From: Balanoglossus misakiensis
Lineage: Eukaryota; Hemichordata
Direction: 5' to 3'
DNA: 64,000 nt
Assembly: GCA_040954595.2 (NCBI GenBank)
Contig: CM082594.2
Span: 10,540,001-10,604,000 of the forward strand
Below, in pieces: positions 13,001 to 28,000 of this stretch. Below the pieces are notes generated by a model, which did no database searches, was not told the origin of the DNA, and saw only the letters and a program-made list of their open reading frames with translations. Numbering within the stretch: the first letter of the stretch is position 1; each line of letters begins with the position of its first letter. Position numbers and translations under genes: made by a program.

Positions 13001-16000
13001 ATCAGTTTGAAGACAATGGCGATGCCAAGGTAGGGTGTTGCTCCTATTCATGGGGGAAATGGAATGACCCGTACATGTGAAATATTTGAATCGGGTTATG
13101 CCATTTTCAGCAAATGGGTATGCGATGATGCTAGACTGGTACAGTACTTGCTTTCTCTAGTGTGAAATGTGATCATCTGCATAAAGGGTGTGTTTCCAGT
13201 TGAGATTGTCTATGACCAGGTATCCCAATACTTAAACGTGTCTCTTTTTGTTGATATCAGCTTCCGACAGGCGGTGACTTGTGGAGTTGCTACATGGACT
13301 TTGACACCAAACGCATGGATCTGTGGGAGAGAATCATCCCAACTTTCAAATACAACAAGGAAGTGCCGTTCTTTGACATGCTGGTGCCCACAGTGGACAC
13401 AGTCAGGTTCGGCTACTTGATGGAGAAATTGCTCAGTGTCAAACGATCTGTGCTCTTCACAGGAACCACAGGTGTAGGAAAGGTAATGGAACAAGAATTT
13501 GTGAAATTTTCACTGTCTTCTTGTAATTATGCCATTGTATGCATGATTTTGCAAAATACACTGTTTATGCAATTCTCTTTTGTCTGGCACTGTGCTATTC
13601 TGATAAAAAAAAATCCATTTCTGTTGACAGTCTGTCATTGCCCGCGGTCTGCTGACCAACATCCAAGAAAAAGAAAACTACGTATCGGTGTTCATCAACT
13701 TCTCTGCTCAGACAAGCAGCAACAGAACCCAGGAAATGATTGAAGGCAAACTGGAAAAGAAGAGAAAGAATATTCTTGGTGAGTGAGGGGAGCCCTTCCC
13801 ACCCCTGTCAAAGGGGCAAATGATAGAATTTCCCATTGTTCTTAGAATTTGTGACTTGACGATTTATGCGAGATGGGGCATGGGAAGTTGGTTGGAAGGA
13901 AACATGGGGGATTTCATTTTAGGCACAGCTGCGTGGGTGACTATTCCTTCTAAATATTTGTTTGCATCTGTTTTCACAGGTGCACCGGCTGGCAAGCGTA
14001 TCATCATCTTTGTGGACGATTTGAACATGCCCAAACTGGACACCTATGGATCTCAGCCGCCAATCGAGCTGCTGAGACAGTACCAAGACTTTGGTGGATT
14101 GTACGACAGAGAAAAACTATTCTGGAAAGAAATACATGTAAGTGTTATAACTCAACTATGACCCACAAAGAAAATTTGTTTATGATTGATCTTATTAAGA
14201 TGTATGACATATTTGATTATTTTTTTCTATTCCATTCTAGGACATGACCTTATCAGCTGCATGTGCGCCCCCTGGTGGTGGTCGTAACCCAGTCACACCA
14301 CGTATGTTCAGACATTTTGCTATGCTGTGTATCCCAAGTGCCTCAGAGTACAGCTTGAAGCACATCTTCAAGGTTGGTAACATCTCTACGATATTTTTTC
14401 ACTTATTTTTTTTTTCAGTATTTAACGCAAGTATCCATTTTAAGTTCCTCTGACTGGGTAATTAGCGAAGTCACTTATATAAAGTTTTACTCCAATATCA
14501 AGTAACTATGTTGTCTTTACTTTGATCGACACTGTACAATCACTCTCCCTCTTTTCCCCTTTCCAGTCTATCATCACTGGATTCTTGGTAGATTTCCCAC
14601 AGGCCGTCAGACAATGCGCTGAGGCCATTGTAGGCGCTGCTGTTGATATTTACGGACGAATGAGCACAGATCTGCTGCCTACCCCAGCAAAATCACATTA
14701 CGTGTTCAATCTTAGAGATCTGTCCAAGTGTGTGCAAGGTAAGGCAAGGTTTAATCACAGAATCACCCACCACCACCACAGTATGGTTCAGTCCTATCAT
14801 CTTCCATTGTAGAGTTGGACTGTTGTACTTGGATGTAGGGGTATAAAAAAATAACCCTGCTTTTATGCCCCTCTTCCCCATCCAGGAATCCTGCAAGCCG
14901 ACCCAAGCGGCGTCCGCGACCAAAACCAGATGTTCCGCCTCTTCTGCCACGAGTCGCAGAGAGTCTTCCACGACCGTCTGATCAACCACGAGGACAAGAA
15001 CTACTTCCATGAGATCCTGGCAGAGATGGCCAGCAAACACTTCAGTCATCAGGTGGATCCGCTCTCCTTCGTGAAGGAGCCGATTATATTTGGGGACTTC
15101 ATGAAAATGGGCGCTGATGAGACGGAGAAAATGTATGAAGATATTCCAAACCTGGAAAAATTGAAAAATATCCTTGTTGATGTGAGTTTGAGATGTTTTA
15201 TTTCATACCAATTGATTTTACTCATTCAATTCATTGATTTCACTTGTTTGTTTCATTGATTTTACTTCTTCATTTGATTCTCACAACAGTACCTGGATGA
15301 TTTCAACATGAGCTCTTCCAAAGAAATGAAGTTGGTGTTTTTCCTGGATGCCATAGAGCATGTTTCAAGGTAAATAGAAAAAATAGTGACCTAGTGTGCA
15401 GTCTTTCAGCATGTTCAGAATTTTGATACTTGGAAACTGCTGACCAGATTGTTGGACCTGGCATCCTGGTATTTTCACTGAACATTACACAACTTGAGTA
15501 TACGTTCACTCATAGAAAATATTGCGACTCATCTTGCATTCCTTTTTTCAGAATTGCTCGTATGATCCGCCAAGAGCGAGGCAACGCTCTGCTTGTAGGC
15601 GTCGGTGGTACCGGCAAACAGTCTCTGACACGGCTGGCCTCACACATCTGTGGTTGCAAGTGTTTCCAGATTGAACTCAGTCGTGGTTATGACTACATGG
15701 CCTTCCATGAAGATCTGAAGAAACTGTACGAAATGGCTGGTGTGGCAGGCGACAACACTGTCTTCTTGTTTACAGATACACAGGTATGTTAACAAATGTG
15801 TGACGTTTGTAATTTCTGTTCTGGGTGGCCTCTTTTAAGTAAAGTCTACCTGTGCAGACAATCTTAAGATTGAAATCACTAAACATGCAAATTCACACCA
15901 TCCTATTCACAGATTGTGGTTGAAGAATTCCTGGAAGATATCAACAACATTCTGAACTCCGGTGAAGTGCCCAATTTATTTGAAGCCGATGAGTACGAGA

Positions 16001-19000
16001 GAATCATCATGGCCGTTCGCCCCAAAGCCAAAGAGGTGGGCATCCCAGAAGGCAGCAGGGATGAAATCTATAACTACTTCATCAACCGTGTCAGATCTAA
16101 TTTGCATATTGTACTCTGCATGAGCCCGGTGGGTGACTCGTTCAGATCGCGCTGTCGTATGTTCCCGTCTCTGGTCAACTGTTGTACAATTGACTGGTTT
16201 ACGGAGTGGCCCAGGTAAGTCGTTAACTTGTGTTTCCTCTTGAATAGAACAGTTCATGTGGATAAGAGAATTATGAACATTTCTTCGGAGTGCATGATCT
16301 GATCAATTGTCAGCTGAAATGTAATATTTTTTTGCTGCTTTTTTTACACAGGGAAGCTCTGCAGTCTGTATCAGAGTCATTCTTTGAACAAGTTGACCTG
16401 GGAGAAGATGAACTGAAGGGCAAAATCAGCGAGATGTGTGTGGAAATCCACACCAGTGTCAGTGAAATGGCCGAAAAGTTCTACGTCGAGTTGCGTCGTC
16501 GCTACTACACCACGCCTACCAGCTACTTAGAACTGATCAACCTTTATTTAAGTATGCTTGCTGAAAAGAAAAAGTAAGTTTTCCACTGGGGATTTTTTTT
16601 AATTCTTCAGACCCAAGCTATTTTAATACAACTATTTATAAAGAAACATGAAAAGTATTGACATTGAAATTATTAATTGTTCCCCACAGACAACTTGTAG
16701 GAGCGCGTAACCGTATCAAGACAGGTCTGGACAAAATTCTTGAGACGAACACCCTGGTAGCTGAAATGGAGATCACCTTGACCGCCCTGAAACCTGAACT
16801 TGAACAGAAGTCTAAGGACACTGAAGCCCTCATGGATAGATTGGCTATCGATCAAGAAGAAGCTGACAAAGTAAGTTTAGATTGTGTTAGAATAATGATA
16901 TACGATCGCGACATTATGAAAGCATCATTCCTTGCTGTAAGTACAGCAATTTCACCTGTTCCCCACCATGGTTTGGTCCAGAGCCTTTTTTTTCTGTGGT
17001 AATGTTGGACCTCTCCACAGCAAAGCAGGGGTGAAATGGAAAAGAATGCACCACTGATACTATTTACTAATTTGTGTTTTGTAGGTTCGTAAAGTAGTTA
17101 TGGAAGACGAGGCTATGGCCAGAGTGAAGGCGGAAGAGACACAAGCCATCGCCGATGACGCACAGAGAGATTTGGATGAGGCACTCCCTGCACTGGAAGC
17201 TGCCAACAAAGCCCTGGACTCGCTGGACAAGAGCGATATCTCAGAAATCAAAGCCTTCAACAAACCGCCGGAGATGGTAATGGTGGTCATGGAGGCCGTG
17301 TGTATCATTCTGACTGTCAAGTGAGTGTGACATTGTGGCCTTGTGAGGAAGTTATCAATTGGAAAATTCTCTCTGGACTGGACTGAGCCAAATTGTCATA
17401 CAGATGGGGGTTATAAATAATATTTTGTCTTTTCCAGACCTGACTGGGCATCTGCCAAGACTTTACTCGGGGACCCAAATTTCCTGAAGAGGCTTGTTGA
17501 ATACGACAAGGACAACATACCAGAAACTATCCTGAGAAAACTGAAGAAATACATCGAAAATCCCAAATTTGTACCTGATATTGTCGAGAAAACATCCAAA
17601 GTAAGTACATCACATTGTTTTAATAGTAACAGCAATGAATTATTGGAACATTTATTTTGAAACATACACAGACTGAAAGATGTACAAAACATCATAATTT
17701 GTTTCTTGTTTTTTTCCCTTGACAGGCATGTAAATCAATGTGTATGTGGGTGCGTGCTATGGATCTCTATGCCAGAGTATTCAGAACTGTTGAACCAAAG
17801 AGACAAAAGTAAGTTCCTTATATATATTACTGGTGGTCATTCATGTACTTGTGGTCATTAGAGATTTTTATTGACTTTGATTGTTTGTGTTCTGTTTCCT
17901 AGACTGGCAGCAGCTGAAGCTGAGCTGGCTGCCACCATGGCCGTCTTGAAGGAGAAACAAGACAAACTTGCAGACGTGGAAAGTAAGATTGCTGAACTGC
18001 AGGCACAGTACGAGGAAAGCGTGGACGAGAAGGACCGACTGCAGAAGAAGATGACACAGACGACGGGGAGATTGAAGCGCGCCGGCAAACTGCAGCTTGC
18101 CCTCGGCGATGAACAAGTCAGATGGGCTGAAAGCGTCAAGGTGAAACTATTTCTCACTGTTGTCAAATAATCAAGGATTGCAATTACAGTAAAGCAAGTC
18201 AATAGTAATAAGCATGTCACCCCATATCCTAATGAAATGATTCAACTACACTATTGTAAACTGTAGATTTCATCCATATTTTGGTGGTGGCAGAGGGCTT
18301 TGAGAAATGTGTGTTCTGCCAAATACTTGCATGGTGAGATGATCTAATGATGGATTTTTGTACAAACCCTAGGACTACGACAGAGAGATTGGCAACGTTG
18401 TCGGAAATGTATTTGTGGCGGCAGCCTGTGTAGCCTACTACGGTGCCTTCACTAGTACATATCGAAATGAGCTTGTTGAAAGATGGATCGATCGATGCAA
18501 GGAACTGGAGATCCCCGTCAGTGACGACCTCAGTCTGGTCAAAGTCCTCGCCGACTCGTTTGAAATCCGTCAGTGGAACGCCGACGGTCTACCAAGAGAT
18601 ACTGTGTCTACTGAGAATGCGATCTTGGTGACGAGAGGAAGACGGTGGCCATTGATGATTGACCCTCAGGACCAGGTCAGAATTTTGATGAAAATAAATA
18701 CTAAGTTCATCACTTTGAAACTTTAATCAGGGGGAAATGATGATAGTGTCTTTCTGTACCAGCTTGTATACACTTTTGACAGACATCTCCATGTGTCTTT
18801 GTTTGACAGGCCAATCGTTGGATCCGTAACAGAGAGATGAAGAATGGTCTCAAAATCATCAAGTTGACAGATGCGAACTTCTTGAGAACTTTAGAAAATG
18901 CCATCAGGCTCGGAATGCCTGTGTTGCTAGAAGAAGTTGGAGAAACCATTGACCCTGCCTTGGAGCCTATACTTTTGAAACAAACTTTCATGTCTGTGAG

Positions 19001-22000
19001 TAGCAGTTTTGTCTTTTTAATTCCTTGCAGAGTCTTGTGCAGTCGTTTTGAGATCAGAGACAATAGGGATGGGGAGACAAAATGGCTGCAGGAATAAAAA
19101 CAACATTTGGAGCAGTTATCTGCTGTACGACCAGTGGCGTTTATATCAACTGTGAGGTCTGACTTTTTCAAATTTTGAATTAATTATTCATCAGGGTGGA
19201 CGTCTGTTGATTCGTCTTGGTGACAGTGACATTGACTACGACAAGAACTTCAAGTTCTACATGACCACAAAGATGGCTAACCCTCACTACCTGCCAGAAA
19301 TCTGTATCAAAGTCACCATCATCAACTTCACTGTCACAAAGTCCGGTTTGGAAGATCAGCTGCTGAGGTGAGTTTAGAGGTCATCTCTCAGTGCCCGTCA
19401 TGCATTGGAGGATGCTCCTTGCCAAATTTTTGGATATCTGATTTGACAGTAATTGTTCAAAGATTTTCTGAGAAGTCCTGGAGAGCCAATTTCCCAAATC
19501 TTACTGTTTGTACCACTATATGGAGAAGCCAGTAAGTGCTTAATCAAAATTAGAAGGCTTGAAGGTTTACAACCTACATATATTTCACCTTGCAAGATCA
19601 CTCACACTTTGCATCCTTCCATTTTCAATTAAAAAAAACAGTGATGTTGTGCGTCTGGAAAGACCTGACCTTGAAGAGCAACGAAACCAGCTGATTGTGA
19701 GAATCAACGCAGACAGAAACCAGTTGAAAGCCATTGAAGATCGTATATTGAATTTACTGTTCAATTCCGAAGGCAATATCCTCGACAACGAGGAGCTGAT
19801 CAACACCTTGAATGAGTCAAAGGTAAGGTCATCCAAGGTCAATGTTGTCTGAGTCGTGTCAAGTTCAGGACCTTCCTGAGATGTTCGAATTTTAATCAGA
19901 TTTCTGTACCATTTTTTGACCAGCAGTAATTTTTGTGTGCCATGTTATTCACCTGTTTGATCGTTTCTCTTCAGGTTACTTCTGGTGTAATCAAGAAACG
20001 ACTGGGCGAGGCTGAGACAACGGAAGAGAAGATCTCGCTGGCACGCGAGAAGTATCGTCCAGTGGCGTCTCGCGGCTCAGTCATGTACTTTGTGGTGGCA
20101 TCACTAGCAGAGATTGATCCCATGTATCAATACTCACTCAAGTATTTCAAACAACTGTTCAACAACACTATTGAAACTAGCGAGAAGAATGATGATTTGC
20201 AGATCAGGCTGAAGATCTTGCTGGACACGACGACTATCGTGATCTACTCCAACGTGGCCCGAGGTCTCTTCGAAATCCACAAACTGGTGTTCTCCTTCAT
20301 GCTGTGCGGCGACATCATGAGGCTGGAGGAGAGGATTGCCGATCAGGAGTGGAATTACTTCCTTCGGGGAGCGACAACCCTGGATAAGGTACGTTGATTT
20401 GTGTTTTTGTACTTTTGAGAACCATGTGTGTTTTTACCCCAAAAAATTAAAGAAAGTATTATATGACTTTCTCAATTTTTAACTTTCTTGTTGACATTGC
20501 AGGTGTATCCACCAAAACCCAATGAAGAGTGGCTGACAGAGACACAGTGGATGGCTATATGTGATTTGAACGACACTCTACCAGTTTTCAAAAACCTGCA
20601 CAAAGAGATATTAGCTACACCAGTGTGGTGCAAAATAGGAGATTTGGAGGTAAGTTTGAGATCCAGTTTTAACCAGTTTAGCTCAGTGTGACTGTGAGCA
20701 ATGTCTTTCAATTCAATTCAGTTCAATCAATTCAATTTAACTTCAAACTTTACGAAGACTCGTACACTGGAAATTTATCTTCCAGCTTCACTGAAACACA
20801 CCAAAAATGACTTTGCATAAATGAACAAACATGTGTTCCTCTCTATGCCCTAAGGTTCGTCTGAACCCTGAGACACATGAAGGATACGGCCCTGAACCGC
20901 TATATGAACCCCCAAAAGAAGATGAAGAACCAAACCCTGAAGATGAACTCAAGACAAAAGGACATTGGAATGTTAGATTAACTGACTTCCAAAAGCTCAT
21001 CATGGTCAAAAGTTTCAAAGAAGAAAAGGTTTGAATATTTACCATTGCCATTCAATCAAGTAAAGATCAACAGTCAGATTTTTCATCATAATATGATGAT
21101 GACTTGTCAACTGTATATATGGCATATATTTTTGAATGTGGTTACTAACATTAAAAAAAGAAATCACTAATTTTAGCTTGATATTTTCACTGTAGGTTGT
21201 GTTCGCTGTAACTGACTTTGTCAAAGACAATCTGGGCCAGAGTTTTATTGAGAATCCGCCGACAGACTTGGCGTCGCTGTACGATGACATGACACCCAGT
21301 ACTCCACTGGTGTTTGTACTGAGCACTGGATCTGATCCCATGGGCGCCTTCCAGAGGTTTGCAAAGGAGCGTGGGTACATCGACAGGATCCAGGCCATTT
21401 CCTTGGGTCAGGGACAGGGCCCTGTGGCTGAGAAACTGATTGCAGAGGCCACTAAGAGTGGTGACTGGGTCTTCTTGCAGGTAAAAACACAGCACTCATA
21501 TGTTCAGCCATGTTTTTTGTTAGCAGGCACCATGGGTTTATAGTCCTCTCACGATAAAACAAACTCATATCTATCCCATTTTTTTTACCATTATTCCTTA
21601 TTTTTCCCCCTGCCCACAGAATTGTCATCTTGCAGCTTCCTGGATGTTGTCCATGGAAAACATCATCAAAGCCTTCGGAGAACCCGGAGCAGAACTCCAT
21701 GAAGATTTCCGACTCTTCCTCAGCTCCATGCCCACAACGTCGTTCCCGGTGACTGTCTTGCAAAACAGCGTCAAAGTGACCAATGAACCTCCGAAGGGGC
21801 TGAGAGCCAACACCAGGAGAGCCTTCACAGAATTTACAAAACAATACTTTGAAGAACACAGTAAGTCTGAACTTGATTTCAATTTTTGTTTAGAGGGGTG
21901 AAGACTCAAACCATCGCATAGACTGATGAAAGACCAAGAATCATTTTGCCGATGGAGAAATTTTACCATACAGTTCTTCAACTAATAGCAATGTTCTTTT

Positions 22001-25000
22001 TTCCTCTCTCAATTTCAGTTCTTGGAACGAATTGGCGTAAGGTTATCTTTGGTGTCTGCTTCTTCCATGCTATTATCCAGGAAAGAAAGAAATTTGGACC
22101 CCTTGGCTGGAATATCAAGGTGAGAATTGTGATAAAATTAAGCAATAAAACACCCCCAGCCATGGTATATCACGAGATTTTGACCAGTTCACGACATATA
22201 CGCACGAGCGATAGCGAGTGCGTATATGGAGTTGAACTGGTCAAAATCGAGTGGTATACCATGGCTGGGGGTGTTTTATTGCTATTATATTATGCCAGTA
22301 TATTGAAACTTTGCATAAAACATTTTAAAAAGGCATTTTCTTTAACTATGATATATGACTGTGGTATATGGCTAATATATCACGGTCACGTGTCGTGTCT
22401 CGACCAATCAAATAGCGTGATTTACACCATCAATATACTGGTATAATATAATAGATATTATAGATGGTAAACATCTGAGAAATAATCTAGACTCGCTGTA
22501 TTTATCTATACAGCGAGACATTCTGAATGCTGTTAAGAGGCATGAGACCAAAAAAAGGCAAAATTACATTTTCTTTTTCGTAATCTGTTGACAGTATGAG
22601 TTCAATGACAGTGACAGAGAATGTGCATTGGAGAACCTGAAGATGTTCTGTGCAGATGGTGAGATCCCGTGGGATGCACTGGAATACATCACAGGAGAGG
22701 TAAGATGTTAATCATACTTCCAGAAATTAACCACAGGGTTTCCCTAAGTTTTCATTCATTTTTCTTATAAACAGGATAGGACTGTGGAGAATCAATGTTT
22801 AAATTCAGTTACAGAAAAACCTGATGTAATATTGTTAAAAATATAATAGGAAAAATGTTCAACTTTTGTTATTTTCTGTTTCCACAGATTACATATGGTG
22901 GGCGTGTGACTGACGCTTGGGATCAGAGATGTCTGCGAACTATTCTCAAAAGGTTCTTCGCTCCTCACACACTGGATGAAGGCTACAAATTCTCAGATTC
23001 AGGTAAGATAACTATTCTGTTATATCATGTTTGAAATGTCAAAATTGAAATTTCTCTTCTGAAGCAACTTTTGCACCAAGCAAGTTTCATCAACATACTT
23101 TCATATGCCAGTTTCCACCAGACTCAGCACTCACAATCTTTTGATTACTCTTGATCTATTGCAGGAATCTACTACTCTCCGCCGTACGAAACTCTCAAAG
23201 AATACCAGCAGTATATTGAACAACTGCCAATCATAGATGAACCAGAAATATTCGGTATGCACGAAAATGCCAACTTGGCATTCCAGGTATGTTCCTGTTA
23301 TTCTTTCTTGTTTTGTTGGATTATTTTGAAATGTGATAATTATTACAGTATTCTTCAAGAATGCACTAAAAATGATCTTTTTTTTTCAGATTCAAGAAAC
23401 CAACGCGCTGATCTACACCATCTTGGACGTACAGCCACGCATGGCTGGTGGTGGTGGTGGCAAAACCAGCGATGAAATCGTCTTCGAGTTAGCTGACAGT
23501 ATCCTGGAAAAAATACCAGACAAGTTGGATATTGAGGAGGCCAACCGCGCCATGTTTGAAGTAAGTCCATCAAAGAAGGAAAACAAATAATGATGGAATG
23601 TAAAACTGTAATGTTTTCATGAGGCGTGCATTGCCAAAGTGATGGTAAAAAAAAAAAAAAATTTTGGAAGCAGAGTTGGAAAGTGAGGCCAAGCAAGTAA
23701 TCACTCTGTGTTGATTTGCTGTACAATGCATTTTTTTCTTGAAATGACACTATTTTCCTTTTCTTTTTCACATTTGATTGACAGCCGGATGATAAGGGGC
23801 GTATCAATTCACTGACCACTGTGTTGACCCAGGAAGTGGAACGTTTCAACAAGCTGTTGAAAGTCATCAAGGTGAGTTGAATTACATCATTTGATAATCT
23901 CCCCATGCTTGTGTTAGTTCCATATCAACTCATATGGCATAGTGTACATGGGCAAACATTAATATCTTACAAATACTGTTCAATCATGAATATACATGTA
24001 TTCTTATGCTCTCTCAACAGACATCTTTGCAAACCATCAAGAAAGCCATCAAAGGTTTGGTGGTGATGTCTGAAGAGCTTGAAAAGGTGTACAACAGTTT
24101 CCTGATCAACCAAGTGCCTACTCTGTGGGCAAATGCTGCGTATCCATCGCTGAAGCCGCTCAGTGGATGGGTGAAAGATCTGGTGCTTCGTATTGGATTC
24201 ATCAACGTAAGTCTTATAGATCCACACACTGAAGGAAATCTGATCGTAGAAGTCATGAGGATTTCATATTGAAATCAAATGTCCTGCATATAATGCAAAC
24301 ATGCTGTGGTTTTTATGTTTCATATTTGAAGTCAAGTATGATGTCAAAAAGATATGGTATTGACTTGTGTTGTTTGTTTATGTCCACAGCACTGGATTAC
24401 ACATGGTTTACCAAAATCATTCTGGTTGTCAGGGTTCTACTTCCCTCAAGGTAAAAGTCAAAACAGATATTTTCTGTTAAAAGTTACATACTCTGGAGTT
24501 TTTACATGCCAATCATGGTGTTCTTCTCTGAAGTTTAGCTCCAATTAAGGTATTTGCTGATTAACGTTGCATGTTGTTGCAAGACTCAATCGTATTCTGA
24601 AACACTCTCCCCGCAGGTTTCCTGACAGGTACCTTGCAGAACCACGCCCGTAAGTACAACCTTCCCATCGACGCACTCAGCTTCCACTTCCATGTGATCC
24701 CACACTACAGAGACCAGCACGACGTGGCCATACAGCAGCAACATCTGGGATTCGGTGAGACAATGGAGGCTGACAAAGAGGTAAGATTTACACCAAACAA
24801 GCCAATATACTGAGAACCACATTGTGAGATGCAGTCATTAAAGACAAGTCTGATGCTGATATATTTCACTGAAAATGAAATGTGATGTCGTGTTTCAATA
24901 TGGAAAATAACAGATTCTGAGTTTATGTTCCACAATGTAGAAATTCTCTGATGACAATGTAATCAAAATTATGCCACCACTTTTCAACATCACCCATAGT

Positions 25001-28000
25001 GCAATTAATGCTGCATAAAGTGGAAGAAATGCAGCATAAGAGTCAATGAAAGTTGCCTAGCTTTTCACTCCATGTAATCAATTTGTAATGGATTTCATGT
25101 CGTTGCCGTTGTTTTCGTTTGTTCTGTTCATTTCATAGTTGTTTATGTAACCTGTGTACTTGATACACATGGTTTTAGACCAGTAAGCTATTTATTTTCA
25201 TCACATGGTTTGATAGTTAGTTTAACATAATTTGATAATGATTTTAATTTAGTTTGATAGTGAATTTTAATTTTGTTAGTTGTTTAAAACTAATTTGCCA
25301 GTGATTTTAAATTAGTTTGTTTTGGTTATAAAGTTATTTTAGCATTCTCTGAGCAAGGTTATCAGATATGCTAGTTGATTTCATGATGATTTCACGAACA
25401 CACTTGTTGATTTCAAATGTTAGGGAAAAGACAGTTCCAAAGACAAAGACAAGGAGAGTCAGGAAAAGAAAGCAGAAGAAGCAGAAAGTCAGGAGAGTCT
25501 TTATTGTATGTGTAGACATATTCTGCCAGAAAATGACGTAAGTTCATAGGTCAGATGTCATAGGTCAGGTAGACAGACATAGGAGTCATATCAGCAGGAG
25601 AATAGGGCAATAATAATAGGGGTACAGCGGTACAAATGAACAAACAAACAAACAAACAAAGTCAACATTACTAAACATAATATGTGCGTCTTTTCTGTTG
25701 TCGTCGTTCTGTGTGTGTCGATCATCGTTAAATTTATGACTACATACATTTTTTTCCAGCATTGTGACTTAAATGTGATGTTAACGCATTTTGTTGCAGT
25801 GTACAAATGTCCCAGTCAGTGTTGTGTGTGTGTGTGTTATAGCTGATTGGATCGCAAGGTTGATAACTTGACCTGGCAATGATCTCAGCAAACAATCCAT
25901 ACATCACATACAATGTGCTTCAGTTAATTACACCATCACTTCAAGTGCTTTGTCCCAGTACAATTCACACATTGCGATCATCAGTAGATTCATTTTATTC
26001 TATTGCCATCCCACAGCGATAAAATATATCTGCAAATAGGCTTATTAAAAGTGACCTCACGATTTACATTAAATAGTGCCACAAAAAATAAACATATTTT
26101 TTATGAATTTCATACAAATCCATAATGACATTCATGATGTGAATTTGTTGTGTCTTCAATGTAACTTTTTCACACTGTACACTGAAAATAGAAGTGTAAA
26201 GTTCAACTTTGGGTGCAAATGTGTTGTACATATCATCTCAAACATGAATGATATGAAACATAAAGTTTATTTTTTGTGGCCAGCTATGAGGTCATCACAC
26301 GATGTACATTTCACCATCACTCAGCTTTCCACCAAGGCTGCGTGATTTCCACCCATTGGAGCTGAATTAGCTTTTATGTCTCTCTGACACGTACACGCTT
26401 CTCCCCCTCCCCACGCACACCCCCCAAACCTCGTCTCACCCTCTGATCTCCCCTCTCACCGTTTCCTTCCTTCTGTCACGTCATTGTAGAAGAAACCCAA
26501 GGCAACTGATAAGGAAAAAGAGAAAGATAGGCCTAGTTCTAGTTTCAGTACGGTTGAGTGCGAAATAGATCGCAACGTGAGTATAATATCTACCGCAACA
26601 CCACCCACGCCCATGCATGCCGTGTGAAACCGCACACTAACGATCCCTCCCCCCAAACAGCACTAAAGTTTGCAGTGTGACTTTTAATACTCAACACAAC
26701 AGCCAGCTCGAAGCATATTCGCTGAGAGCTACCTGGGTACTTTGTTGTTCTTGTTTTTGACAATGCATGTGAGGGTGTTTTTTTTGTGTGTGACTGACAC
26801 TGCTTGCCTTTTCGGGGCAATTTTCTTTTTACAGCAGCTGGGGTAAAAATATCCAAGCTCTCAAATGCTGTAAAATTTGCATTGTTTGAGCGCAGACATA
26901 TAAAACCTTGATTATCTGAAACCAGTAATTGGAAACAGTTTCTAAACATGATATCACAAAAATACAGTTCTGTTTGTTCAGAGGTTTTAAATGGTAGAAA
27001 TATAGTAAAAGAAAATCTACCATTGCCTATGTTGAAATTTCTATGATATCGACCAGAAAATGCATATACATGTACTATTACTGTAGAGAGATAATTAAGG
27101 TTTTAATCATTTACATTTCTATGAAAGCAATGACTTGATGTATAGTTCCTCTGCAAGGAGGAAAGCAATCTCTCATTAAAAGTTTATGCACAGAAATGCA
27201 TGTATTGGATATTTGGTAAAGTTTTCTAAACATCAAGTCAGTGTATGTTTCATAGGAGTGTGGCCTCATGGGATTGAATGGTCATTGTGTCATTAAAAAA
27301 AATGTGACATTGTCGGTTGCGGTGGTAGTAGATGTAGTCATGGTGACGGTGTAGTTGTTAGATCTGTACATTTATGGACTAACTCGGGCTTGATTTATGT
27401 TGTCTAATCACGTTTACCCTTTGCATTTGTTTACAGTCGAGTTTATCGATTTTTCATGAGTGTTGTTGTGTTTAAGACTGAGACCAGTTGCACACACATT
27501 TGTGTTCCGTGTTCAAACTTGTCTGTTCAAACACAGTGTGATGTCAGTATTGCTGAACGCACAGTGTCAAGCTTCTTGTAATGGTGATGGGTGTCCCCCC
27601 CTCCCCTGGGGGGACAACAGGTGAAGATGACAGGCGTAACTTGTGACATATGTCTAGTCTCACAGTAATTGACACCCAAACTGACAAAAAACACAAAAAC
27701 ATCCTTACAAGACAATTTAATACTTCAGATGTCTGTCCAGCAAGTAAAGTATTTTCAAGATAAAAGCATGGGGCACAGTTTTACGTGCGTGAGTGTGTGT
27801 GTGTTTGAGAGCACCTACATTCTTTAGATTTGGTACTAATGCGTGTAAACAGAAAAGTAGAAAAAGCAGTGCTCATTTGTATCCTGCAACCGTCTCCACA
27901 ACAGATTCCTCATCCGGACGATGGTGTCATGGTGCACGGATTATTCCTAGACGCCGGTCGCTGGGACGACGAGAACATGCAGCTGGCTGATGCGTTGCCC

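Larger units (their letters stand above)
24781..27904 (+). other. 3.1 kb penultimate DNAH6 intron with repeats and candidate cassette exons
   Basis: This is by far the longest intron in the gene. It contains AT-rich imperfect repeats of a TTTGATAGTGATTTTAATT-like unit (about 25200-25325), a (CAAA)n tract (25639-25660) and two candidate cassette exons listed separately. I see no independent gene in it. The default splice joins exon 24617-24780 to 27905 in phase 0. Confidence 0.6.

Noticed and set aside
23440-23475. Extra P-loop (GGGGGKTS) in the DNAH6 C-terminal domain
   Set aside because: A similar Gly-rich loop is a normal conserved feature of axonemal dynein C-terminal regions and is not known as a nucleotide site.
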